From positions 1 to 33,650 of the IMG/VR virus record IMGVR_UViG_3300032282_001580: a stretch of 33,650 bases of DNA; one strand, given 5' to 3'. The notes beneath the pieces are model-generated. The model ran no database searches and was not told the origin of the DNA. It saw only the letters and a list, made by a program, of their open reading frames with translations. The stretch comes from a virus. The translations under genes were made by a program, and so were the position numbers. This document shows, piece by piece, positions 1 to 5,000 of this stretch. The first letter of the stretch is position 1; every line of letters begins with the position of its first letter.

Positions 1-123
1 AAAGTCGCTTGCGTTCCACATCGGACACCTCCACGGTTTGTTCAGGTTTTGCCCAAAACGGGGCTGGTGCTGCCTTTGGTGTTGCCAGGCCGCGGGTAAG
101 GGCTGCCATTTGCGCCAAACGGG
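1..123. repeat. Terminal direct repeat, left copy (circular join)
   Basis: Bases 1-123 are identical to 33528-33650. The DUF1376 gene reads through the join without a break, with its stop codon at 33523-33525. The window is therefore a circular or circularly permuted genome of 33,527 bp opened at an arbitrary point. An exact repeat of this length is what a graph assembler leaves on a circular contig. A real short terminal repeat cannot be excluded, but the P22-like packaging genes argue for circular permutation. Confidence 0.93.
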
Positions 124-760
124 CTTCTGACGCGGTTTTCTTGGCCGCCTGTTGCCGACGTACCCAATTGCGCCAGGTGGCCGTCCAATCGGTTTTTACG
201 CCTTTTTGGCCAGGCTGCGCGATCCAGTAGTCGCGGAACCCTTCAAACGTTTCCCGCGGATCCAGTTCGGGCCGGTGTTGGCGACAAAAAGAAACCCATT
301 CATCGGACAACGGAAAGTCAGGGGCCAAGCGCGTCCCGCGCTGGCTCTCTCTCTTTGGTTTACTGGTTAGTGGTTGTTGGTTAGTGGTTAGTTGCACATC
401 CGTTGAACAATCGTTCAACACCTGTTCAACATCCGTTGTGCTATTGTGCTTCCGACGTTCAGCGGATGCGCGACCGGCGTTGGATTTTTTCTCCAGGAAT
501 GCGCGGTACTCTGCAATTTCCTGATCGCAACGTGTGTGATGCCATCCGTTTTCGGCCAACCAAAAAAACGATTCCAACAGCAATTCCGTTTCTTCAACGG
601 TTGCGCCGATCTGAAAAGCCAACACCCTGGTGTCAGGCTTTAAAGGTTTTTCATTGTCGTAATACATCCACAACAGCCGCAAATAGGCCATTGATTGGCT
701 GTCGGTCAGCCTGGCGGTGGCCTTGATAAAGTCACCTATATGGTGCTGGTAATAGTGCAT
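1..760 (-). CDS. DUF1376-type replication initiator (lambda O-like), crosses the window join
   Basis: Translating leftward from the ATG at 760-758 gives an open frame to base 1, which continues at 33527 and stops with TGA at 33525-33523. The product is 254 residues. The N-terminus (MHYYQHHIGDFIKATARL, then YLRLLWMYYDNEKPL) matches the DUF1376 domain of phage replication proteins. Residues 106-133 form a polar linker. The C-terminal part (about 148-205) carries DFPLSDEW and a DWTATWRNWV motif typical of replisome organisers. A strong ribosome site (TGAGGA) precedes the ATG. Known members sit where lambda O does and probably bind the origin and recruit the helicase loader; the next gene (33159-33548) may be that partner. 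The linker-coding DNA holds tandem repeats that look like iterons. The family call is firm; the initiator role is inferred. Confidence 0.85.
   Translation of the reverse strand, partial: MHYYQHHIGDFIKATARLTDSQSMAYLRLLWMYYDNEKPLKPDTRVLAFQIGATVEETELLLESFFWLAENGWHHTRCDQEIAEYRAFLEKKSNAGRASAERRKHNSTTDVEQVLNDCSTDVQLTTNQQPLTSKPKRESQRGTRLAPDFPLSDEWVSFCRQHRPELDPRETFEGFRDYWIAQPGQKGVKTDWTATWRNWVRRQQAAKKTASEARLAQMAALTRGLATPKAAPAPFWAKPEQTVEVSDVERKRL
364..445. repeat. Tandem 7-bp and 11-bp repeats, candidate replication origin
   Basis: Bases 364-391 are four tandem heptamers: TGGTTAG, TGGTTGT, TGGTTAG, TGGTTAG. Bases 391-445 are five tandem 11-mers: GTTGCACATCC, GTTGAACAATC, GTTCAACACCT, GTTCAACATCC and a degenerate GTTGTGCTATT. 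GTTGAAC (402-408) and GTTCAAC (413-419) also form an inverted repeat. A pyrimidine run (345-356) borders the array. Neither period is a multiple of three, so the repeats do not reflect repeated amino acids and point to selection on the DNA. An iteron array in the middle of an initiator gene is the layout of the lambda origin inside gene O. Confidence 0.65.
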
Positions 761-822
761 ATTTTCCTCACGCTGTCCCACTCAAAAAAGGAAATCACGG
801 CGGGCGGGTGGGCTCGCTTTTC

Positions 823-843
823 GGTTGGGTAATTAGTCCAACC
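823..843. repeat. Inverted repeat between cro-like and replication genes
   Basis: GGTTGG (823-828) and CCAACC (838-843) pair across a 9-base loop in the 103-bp gap between the cro-like gene and the DUF1376 gene. In leftward RNA it forms a hairpin in the leader of the replication gene. No T-run follows, so it is not a standard terminator. It could be a protein-binding site or an RNA control element. Nothing else was recognised in the gap apart from the ribosome site of the DUF1376 gene. Confidence 0.35.
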
Positions 844-863
844 TAGCCGGATTCCAAACAATT

Positions 864-1022
864 CTAGCCTTTAAACCATTTCGGACGCAACGCTTTCAAC
901 TGCCACACCCGCGCCGGTGGAACATCGTTCCCCCATTGGCTGACGGCCGCCCTGGTGATTCCCAACAGTTCGGCAAGCGCCTTGGCCGATCCAGCCAGTT
1001 TGATTGCTTTTTCTTTGTCCAT
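864..1022 (-). CDS. cro: P22-Cro/YdaS-like small HTH repressor
   Basis: A 52-residue protein running from the ATG at 1022-1020 to the TAG at 866-864. Residues 10-35 form a helix-turn-helix: AGSAKALAELLGI, then TRAAVSQWGNDVP, then RVWQLKAL. The AVSQW..xVP pattern is the hallmark of the P22 Cro family, and the length is near that of P22 Cro (about 61). It should act as a DNA-binding dimer that represses the early promoters. Four palindromes of the P22 core type (TTAAG-N4-CTTAA or variants) lie at 1032, 1079, 1115 and 2013. The -10 box of its own promoter ends six bases before the ATG, so the message is probably leaderless. No partner repressor gene was found. The function is firm; which palindromes it binds is inferred. 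Confidence 0.82.
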   Translation of the reverse strand: MDKEKAIKLAGSAKALAELLGITRAAVSQWGNDVPPARVWQLKALRPKWFKG

Positions 1023-1028
1023 CTTCCG

Positions 1029-1057
1029 ATGTTAAGCGGCCTTGCGTTGTGTGTCAA
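1029..1057 (-). promoter_or_regulatory. Leftward promoter for the cro-like gene
   Basis: On the minus strand TTGACA (plus 1052-1057) and TAACAT (plus 1029-1034) are separated by 17 bp, close to the sigma-70 consensus. Six bases (CGGAAG) separate the -10 box from the ATG, so the predicted start site falls on the A of the cro start codon. A palindrome at 1032-1045 overlaps the first three bases of the -10 box. Confidence 0.75.
1032..1045. promoter_or_regulatory. Operator-like palindrome in the leftward promoter
   Basis: TTAAG-CGGC-CTTGC: one perfect half-site and one with a change in the last two bases. It sits between the -35 and -10 boxes of the cro promoter, overlapping the -10 by three bases, where a bound repressor would block RNA polymerase. 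Confidence 0.6.
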
Positions 1058-1078
1058 GCGCAACAAATCCCCTCAAAG

Positions 1079-1092
1079 TTAAGGGGGCTTTA
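1079..1092. promoter_or_regulatory. Operator-like palindrome between divergent promoters
   Basis: TTAAG-GGGG-CTTTA, preceded by AG so that the left half reads AGTTAAG, which fits the ANTNAAG half-site remembered for P22. No promoter overlaps it. In arrangement it resembles the middle operator of a lambdoid right-operator region. Confidence 0.5.
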
Positions 1093-1102
1093 CAAATAGT
1101 TG

Positions 1103-1131
1103 TTGCAAGGGTTGTTAAGTTGGCTTAATAT
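1103..1131 (+). promoter_or_regulatory. Rightward early promoter 1
   Basis: TTGCAA (1103-1108), a 17-bp spacer, then TAATAT (1126-1131). The predicted transcription start is A1138, which is the A of an ATG. It drives the rightward operon beginning with the LPD29 gene at 1181. A perfect operator palindrome (1115-1128) lies inside the promoter, so repression is expected. Confidence 0.75.
1115..1128. promoter_or_regulatory. Operator-like palindrome in early promoter 1
   Basis: TTAAG-TTGG-CTTAA is a perfect 5+5 palindrome with a 4-bp centre. It fills the spacer of early promoter 1 and overlaps the first three bases of the -10 box, the same geometry as at 1032-1045 and 2013-2026. Confidence 0.7.
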
Positions 1132-1137
1132 TCAGCC

Positions 1138-1183
1138 ATGCCCTAGCGAATTGCACGGGGTCTTTTAAAAGGAAATCAAAATG
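1138..1183 (+). promoter_or_regulatory. Early leader copy 1 with a two-codon ORF
   Basis: From the predicted start the leader reads ATG-CCC-TAG, then a short spacer, GGGGTCTTTTAAAAGGAAAT and the ATG of the LPD29 gene. The same layout recurs at 2036-2072. AAAAGGA is the ribosome site and lies within the palindrome CTTTTAAAAG (1162-1171). Confidence 0.55.
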
Positions 1184-1729
1184 TCAAACGTTCAATATCT
1201 CTCTTGTGCCGAAACCGCAAAATTGGTTCGCGCCGCCCTCAAAGAATCTTTCCCTGGTGTCAAGTTCAGCGTCAAGTCCAGCGTCTATTCCGGCGGCGCC
1301 AGCATCAACATCCGTTACGAAAACGGCCCAACATACAACCAGGTCAAAGCCGTTGTCGGTATGTTCGAAGGCGCTTATTTCGACGGCATGACAGATTACA
1401 AAGGCTTGAATTACGGCAGCCTGGACGGCAACGAAGTTCGATTCGGCGCTGACTTCATTTTTGTGAATCGCAAGTTCACCAAAGCATTCCTGGAAGGTGC
1501 GGTCGAAGCGGCTTGCAAATACTACGGTTATGCAATGCCAGTTGTCACCGACGGTTACGACGGCGCTTACATCGCCGACCGGCTCGATTACGAAACCAAC
1601 CGCCGCGTCATGGCCAAGGTTGAGGAAATTAGCCTTTGCGATACCAAGGAAAGCGCCACATTGGCCCGCGTCGGCTTCCTGGGCGACGACGGTTACGGTT
1701 GGAACGCTGTTGGCCGCAAGGCCGCATAA
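1181..1729 (+). CDS. LPD29-domain protein, first early gene
   Basis: A 182-residue soluble protein. The N-terminal stretch (YLSCAETAKLVRAALKESFP, then KFSVKSSVYSGGASINIRY, then MTDYKG near residue 70) matches LPD29, a 'large polyvalent protein associated' domain. In its best-known setting LPD29 is one part of long multidomain proteins of phages and conjugative elements that are thought to enter the cell with the DNA and counter host defences. Here it stands alone with about 100 further residues of unknown type. It is preceded by AAAAGGA and is the first gene behind early promoter 1. The domain call is good; the molecular activity is unknown. Confidence 0.75.
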   Translation: MSNVQYLSCAETAKLVRAALKESFPGVKFSVKSSVYSGGASINIRYENGPTYNQVKAVVGMFEGAYFDGMTDYKGLNYGSLDGNEVRFGADFIFVNRKFTKAFLEGAVEAACKYYGYAMPVVTDGYDGAYIADRLDYETNRRVMAKVEEISLCDTKESATLARVGFLGDDGYGWNAVGRKAA

Positions 1730-1739
1730 GGGGAACGCC

Positions 1740-1838
1740 ATGAACCGCGAACCAACCGATTGGGAAGTTGTTTTGATGGCGCTGGTGGCAGCACCGGCCA
1801 TCTATGTGTTGATATGGCTTGCAATGGCCATCTTTTAA
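1740..1838 (+). CDS. Small single-span membrane protein
   Basis: A 32-residue protein starting at the ATG at 1740 behind a ribosome site (AAGGGGAACGCC). After a short polar N-terminus (MNREPTDWE) nearly all the rest is hydrophobic (VVLMALVAAPAIYVLIWLAM), one membrane helix. It lies 10 bp after the LPD29 gene and 10 bp before the next, with the same AGGGGAACG spacing signal before both, which supports real translation. The function is unknown; tiny early membrane proteins of phages often act on host envelope functions, but nothing here shows that. Confidence 0.6.
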   Translation: MNREPTDWEVVLMALVAAPAIYVLIWLAMAIF

Positions 1839-1848
1839 GGGGAACGAA

Positions 1849-2016
1849 ATGACAGTACGAATCACCAGGGTGCATCGCGGGGGCCGCGTGTTCTACGCCG
1901 CCACCGTCAGCGGCGTTTACCTGGAACGCGCCAGCCTGGCCGAATTGCGTGAAGCCATCGCGGTTCGTGAAAGTTTTTTAAGAATTTTTGCGGAACCCGT
2001 TGACACCGCAAGTTAA
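1849..2016 (+). CDS. Small early protein of unknown function
   Basis: A 55-residue protein with its start at 1849 behind AAGGGGAACGAA. It begins MTVRITRVHRGGRVFYAATV and is rich in basic residues, with a predicted beta-hairpin followed by a helix (LAELREAIAVRESFLRIF). It was not recognised as a family. Its last codons contain the -35 box, and its TAA stop lies inside the operator palindrome, of early promoter 2, so the coding end and the control signals are tightly packed. Confidence 0.6.
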   Translation: MTVRITRVHRGGRVFYAATVSGVYLERASLAELREAIAVRESFLRIFAEPVDTAS

Positions 2017-2029
2017 GTTGGCTTAAAAT
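2000..2029 (+). promoter_or_regulatory. Rightward early promoter 2
   Basis: TTGACA (2000-2005), an 18-bp spacer, then TAAAAT (2024-2029). The predicted start is A2036, again the A of an ATG-CCC-stop. It would drive the second part of the rightward operon from 2070, including the recombination genes. A perfect operator palindrome occupies the spacer. Confidence 0.75.
2013..2026. promoter_or_regulatory. Operator-like palindrome in early promoter 2
   Basis: TTAAG-TTGG-CTTAA is identical in all 14 bases to the site at 1115-1128. The upstream flank is AG, so the left half reads AGTTAAG. It overlaps the first three bases of the -10 box. Confidence 0.7.
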
Positions 2030-2035
2030 CAAACC

Positions 2036-2072
2036 ATGCCCTAACGGGTCTTTTAAAAAGGAAATTGAAATG
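2036..2072 (+). promoter_or_regulatory. Early leader copy 2 with a two-codon ORF
   Basis: From the predicted start the leader reads ATG-CCC-TAA, CGGGTCTTTTAAAAAGGAAAT and then the ATG at 2070. It differs from copy 1 by a shorter spacer and a few bases, but keeps the start codon, the CCC codon, a stop codon (TAA for TAG) and the ribosome-site block. Confidence 0.55.
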
Positions 2073-2324
2073 AATGCAAACCAATCAAACCGCGACATAC
2101 AAATGTATGGCTGCAACTTCCAAGATTTCTTGGAATCCGTTACCGATTCAATCACTTACAAATTAAGCGGCGCCAACATGGTTGTGGCTGGCTTAATGTC
2201 CGACGCCCAGGAACAAATCGCGTTTGGCGATACCGAAAACGCCCGTCAAACATTGAACCGCGCCAAAGGTGTTTTGTTTGCAATTATGGAAGGCGAATTG
2301 AACGCCAGCGGGGTGGCAGCATGA
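2070..2324 (+). CDS. Early protein of unknown function
   Basis: An 84-residue, mostly helical, acidic protein starting at 2070 behind AAAAAGGAAATTGAA. No known motif was recognised. The C-terminal part (DTENARQTLNRAKGVLFAI) looks like a TPR-like helix pair but is too short to call. Its stop overlaps the next start as ATGA (2321-2324), so the two genes are probably translated together. Confidence 0.65.
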   Translation: MNANQSNRDIQMYGCNFQDFLESVTDSITYKLSGANMVVAGLMSDAQEQIAFGDTENARQTLNRAKGVLFAIMEGELNASGVAA

Positions 2325-2533
2325 ACGCCGTCACCATCATCAATCCCAACCAAATCGCAACGTTTGTCAATGCCGAATATGGCATTGCCGCCCTGGTCAC
2401 AAAAATCAGCACGGGTTACGCCGTGACGTTGTGGGACACCGAAGCCGAATTGCCCGTTGGCAGCATCCGCACCTACGGCAGCGCCATGCTGTCGGTAGCC
2501 ATCAACTATGCACAAAAACTTGCCAATGTCTAA
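2321..2533 (+). CDS. Small early protein of unknown function
   Basis: A 70-residue protein coupled to the gene before it by an ATGA overlap. The pattern of alternating strands (YGIAALVTKISTGYAVTLWDTE, then AELPVGSIRTY) followed by a helix (AMLSVAINYAQKLANV) suggests a small beta-beta-beta-alpha fold. It was not assigned to a family. Its end overlaps the next start by 8 bp. Confidence 0.6.
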   Translation: MNAVTIINPNQIATFVNAEYGIAALVTKISTGYAVTLWDTEAELPVGSIRTYGSAMLSVAINYAQKLANV

Positions 2534-2636
2534 CTGGCCGTTTCCACCACCAGGGGGGCCGATCCCCTGGACGCGTAAGCAAGAACGCGATTACCAAAAC
2601 CAACAGCGGGACAACTTGCCACCCGCACCATTTTGA
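2526..2636 (+). CDS. Tiny proline-rich early protein
   Basis: A 36-residue open frame from the ATG at 2526 to the TGA at 2634-2636. The protein starts MSNWPFPPPGGPIPW and continues with a charged tail rich in Gln and Arg. It fills the gap between two better supported genes and overlaps the first by 8 bp, which suits the packing of this operon. No ribosome site is obvious. The function is unknown, and the reading could be chance. Confidence 0.4.
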   Translation: MSNWPFPPPGGPIPWTRKQERDYQNQQRDNLPPAPF

Positions 2637-2647
2637 AAGTTACTGCA

Positions 2648-2968
2648 ATGAAAAAACCAATTCGCATTGATCTTGACGGCCCTTATTACCCCAAACCAAC
2701 GTTTGCACAACGCGTTTGGAATGGGCTTTTGATTGTGTCGCTTGCTGTTGTTGTCGTCGCCTGGTTGACCGGCTGCGCCAACACCAGCGGCAAACAAGAT
2801 TTGGTGTTGGACAAAAACATCCAACCCATGTCGCGGAATGAAGTCGTGTCGGCCATTGGCGATTGCCAGGCCAACGGGCTTCGCGCCGTGTTGATGTACG
2901 GAAAGCGCAAGGTCAACGATTACACCGCTGACGTTGTGATTGACGTTACTTGTGCCCCCAAATGGTAA
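2648..2968 (+). CDS. Putative early lipoprotein
   Basis: 106 residues from the ATG at 2648. A long N-terminal part (1-25) is followed by a hydrophobic helix (VWNGLLIVSLAVVVVAW) and the lipobox LTGC, with Cys43 as the expected lipidation site. Ala and Asn follow the cysteine, so there is no Asp+2 inner-membrane retention signal. The exported domain (44-106) has two cysteines that may form a disulphide and contains NEVVSAIGDCQANGLRAVLMY. Some phage lipoproteins made early in infection block superinfection, but this domain was not recognised. A start 15 bp upstream at 2633 is possible but lacks a better ribosome site. Confidence 0.65.
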   Translation: MKKPIRIDLDGPYYPKPTFAQRVWNGLLIVSLAVVVVAWLTGCANTSGKQDLVLDKNIQPMSRNEVVSAIGDCQANGLRAVLMYGKRKVNDYTADVVIDVTCAPKW

Positions 2969-2979
2969 AGGAAACAATC

Positions 2980-3582
2980 ATGGAAACATCATTCAGCAAA
3001 GTCGCCGCGGCCTTAGTCAAAGCGCAAAAAGAATTCGGCCCCGCGCTGAAATCATCCAGCAACCCGCATTTCAAATCACGCTACGCCGACCTGGCTGCTT
3101 GCGTTGAAGCCGTGATCGAAGGCTTGAACAACAACGGCATCGCATTGACGCAACGCGTCAGTTCATACGACAACGGCGTAATTGTGGAAACCGTGTTCAT
3201 TCACGAATCCGGCGAAGTTATCAATTGCGGCCAACTGCACGTTCCGGCCACCAAACAAGATGCCCAGGGTTACGGCAGCGCGTTGACGTATGCGCGTCGT
3301 TATAGCCTCATGGCAGCCTGTGGAATCGCACCGGAAGATGACGACGGCAACGCGGCCAGCAAACGCCCAACAGCGCCAGCAATCCCGACGCCTGACATTA
3401 CCGACCACCTGGCAGCCATCCAGGCCAGCGCCAACAGCGACGAATTGGCGGCAACATTTAAAGATGCGTTCGACGCTTGCCAGGGCAACCAGGCATTGCA
3501 AGCCAAAGTGATGGCAGCCAAAAAAGAACGCGTGGCTCGTGCCAAAAAAGAACTATCAACCAAAGGAAATGAAAATGTCTGA
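2980..3582 (+). CDS. erf: ERF-family single-strand annealing protein
   Basis: 200 residues from the ATG at 2980, preceded by AAAGGAAACAATC. The ERF core is clear: FKSRYADLAACVEAV near residues 31-45, a beta-rich middle, and the signature DAQGYGSALTYARRYSLMAA at 94-113 followed by GIAPEDDDGN. ERF proteins anneal single-stranded DNA and, in P22, circularise the linear genome after entry, which fits the P22-like packaging genes here. The C-terminal part (130-200) is an Ala/Lys-rich helical tail. The gene overlaps the exonuclease gene by 8 bp, a pairing typical of two-component phage recombination systems. Confidence 0.93.
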   Translation: METSFSKVAAALVKAQKEFGPALKSSSNPHFKSRYADLAACVEAVIEGLNNNGIALTQRVSSYDNGVIVETVFIHESGEVINCGQLHVPATKQDAQGYGSALTYARRYSLMAACGIAPEDDDGNAASKRPTAPAIPTPDITDHLAAIQASANSDELAATFKDAFDACQGNQALQAKVMAAKKERVARAKKELSTKGNENV

Positions 3583-4201
3583 CGAAATCGAACAACGCAC
3601 CGACGAATGGTTTGCCGCCCGCCTGGGCAAAGTCACCGCGTCAAAAGTGGCCGACGTGATGGCCCGCACAAAGTCGGGTTATAGCGCCAGCCGCGAAAAC
3701 TACATGGCCCAACTGGTGGTCGAACAAATCACCGGCACACGCCAGGAATCGTTCACCAACAGCGCTATGCAATGGGGAACCGACCAGGAACCCTTTGCGT
3801 CGGGCGCCTATCAGGCTGCCACCGGCAACATGGTTGACGAAATTGGATTTGTAAACCATCCAACCATTGCGATGGCTGGCGCGTCACCCGACGGCCTGAT
3901 CGGCGACGACGGATGCGTGGAAATCAAATGCCCAAACACGGCCACCATGATCGAAACGTTGCTGACCGGCGCCGTGCCGCAAAAGTATTTTGCACAAATG
4001 CAATTCCAAATGGCTTGCACCGGCCGCGCCTGGTGCGATTACGTGGTGTTTGATCCACGGATGCCAGCCAAGGCGCAACTGTTCATTAAGCGCGTACCGC
4101 GTGACGATGTGTTCATCGCTGACATGGAAGCGGAAATCATCAAGTTCCTGGCCGAAACCGCGGTCAAGGTCGATCAACTTAAAAAAATCATTGGGGAATA
4201 A
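3575..4201 (+). CDS. YqaJ-type (lambda exonuclease family) recombination nuclease
   Basis: 208 residues starting at the ATG at 3575 (a longer in-frame start at 3539 lies inside erf and is less likely). Seen here: QRTDEWFAARLGKVTASK at 7-24, which is the family's N-terminal motif, then GTDQEPFA with Glu72, SPDGL with Asp106, and EIKCP with Glu116 and Lys118. These are the PD-(D/E)XK metal ligands and catalytic lysine. The enzyme should resect one strand of double-stranded ends to give single strands for the annealing protein encoded just before it. SSB follows directly. Confidence 0.93.
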   Translation: MSDEIEQRTDEWFAARLGKVTASKVADVMARTKSGYSASRENYMAQLVVEQITGTRQESFTNSAMQWGTDQEPFASGAYQAATGNMVDEIGFVNHPTIAMAGASPDGLIGDDGCVEIKCPNTATMIETLLTGAVPQKYFAQMQFQMACTGRAWCDYVVFDPRMPAKAQLFIKRVPRDDVFIADMEAEIIKFLAETAVKVDQLKKIIGE

Positions 4202-4204
4202 ATT

Positions 4205-4477
4205 ATGGCCAAACTTATCAACGAAATCACCGTAATCACCGGCACGTACAACAACGCCCAGGGCCAACAAAAGAACCGTTACCAGCGGATTGGTTCAATC
4301 ATTGAAACCAAAAACGGGCCAATGCTCAAAATTGACGTGATCCCTTTGAAGGAAGGCGGTTGGGATGGTTGGGCATACATCAACGAACCACGCGAACGCG
4401 ACGACCAGCCGCAACAGCGACGCGCACCCCAGGGCAGCGGGTTCGACGACATGAACGACGATTTGCCAAACTTCTAA
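4205..4477 (+). CDS. ssb: Single-stranded DNA-binding protein, short OB-fold type
   Basis: 90 residues. The N-terminal two thirds has a strand-rich pattern (INEITVITGTYNNAQGQQKN, RYQRIGSIIE, GPMLKIDVIPL) consistent with a minimal OB fold. A Pro/Gln/Arg linker follows, and the end FDDMNDDLPNF is the acidic tip by which SSBs recruit partner proteins. It lies 3 bp after the exonuclease gene, completing an erf-exo-ssb set. The protein is much shorter than bacterial SSB (about 170), as is usual for phage versions of this type. Confidence 0.8.
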   Translation: MAKLINEITVITGTYNNAQGQQKNRYQRIGSIIETKNGPMLKIDVIPLKEGGWDGWAYINEPRERDDQPQQRRAPQGSGFDDMNDDLPNF

Positions 4478-4487
4478 GGGGCTGGCC

Positions 4488-5000
4488 ATGCAATTGGATT
4501 TTTTTGGCGACGAAGGCGATTACCTGGCGCAAATGAAAACCAACTGGCGGGCCACCATCGAAGGCGACGGGGGCCATTGCCCCTGTTGCGGGAAGTGGGG
4601 CAAGGTAAGCCCCCAGGGCATGAACGAAACACGCGCCCTGGCCCTTCTGTGGCTTTCCCGCGCCCCTTCCGACGTGGATGGTTGGGTCGATGTTCCAAAG
4701 ATTGGCCCGCGTTGGCTGCTGCGTGGCAAAACGCACACAACGTTGCAGCATTGGGGGTTTGTGGAATCAGGCGGCCATGCTGACGACAGCAAAAAATCGG
4801 ATGGCGCCTGGCGCGTGACACCCAAGGGCTTGCACTTTATTGTTGGAACGATTACCGTTCCACGTAAGGCGTACATTTACAACAATGTCGTTGAAGGCTG
4901 GTCGGACGAATGCGTTTCGTTTAGGGATTGCTTTGGCCGCCATTTTGACTATGCCGAAGTGATGGCCGACAATTTCAACTTGAATGCGATCAAACTATGA
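4488..5000 (+). CDS. Zinc-knuckle and winged-helix-like protein
   Basis: 170 residues behind AAGGGGCTGGCC. Residues 30-37 (HCPCCGKW) form a compact Cys/His knuckle that could bind zinc. Residues 46-115 read like a winged helix: ETRALALLWLSRAP, then LLRGKTHTTLQHWGFVE, then the wing WRVTPKGLHFI. This suggests DNA binding. The C-terminal 50 residues have no recognised motif. Its position after ssb suggests a role in DNA metabolism or late control. Family and role are not certain. Confidence 0.65.
   Translation: MQLDFFGDEGDYLAQMKTNWRATIEGDGGHCPCCGKWGKVSPQGMNETRALALLWLSRAPSDVDGWVDVPKIGPRWLLRGKTHTTLQHWGFVESGGHADDSKKSDGAWRVTPKGLHFIVGTITVPRKAYIYNNVVEGWSDECVSFRDCFGRHFDYAEVMADNFNLNAIKL

Noticed and set aside
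364-445. CRISPR-like repeat array
   Set aside because: The units are 7 and 11 bp and abut each other without spacers, which is unlike CRISPR and like iterons. No cas genes are present.
415-597. 60-codon minus-strand frame
   Set aside because: It lies inside the DUF1376 gene in another frame. The DUF1376 reading has a strong ribosome site and clear domain likeness.
1070-1092. Possible terminator hairpin CCCCT/AGGGG upstream of the early promoter
   Set aside because: The stem is only five pairs and the following GCTTTAC is not a T-run. The sequence is better explained by the operator-like palindrome at 1079-1092.
1184-1801. 205-codon minus-strand frame opposite the LPD29 gene
   Set aside because: It is antisense to a gene with a recognisable domain and a good ribosome site; the frame itself has no start signal and no likeness to known proteins.
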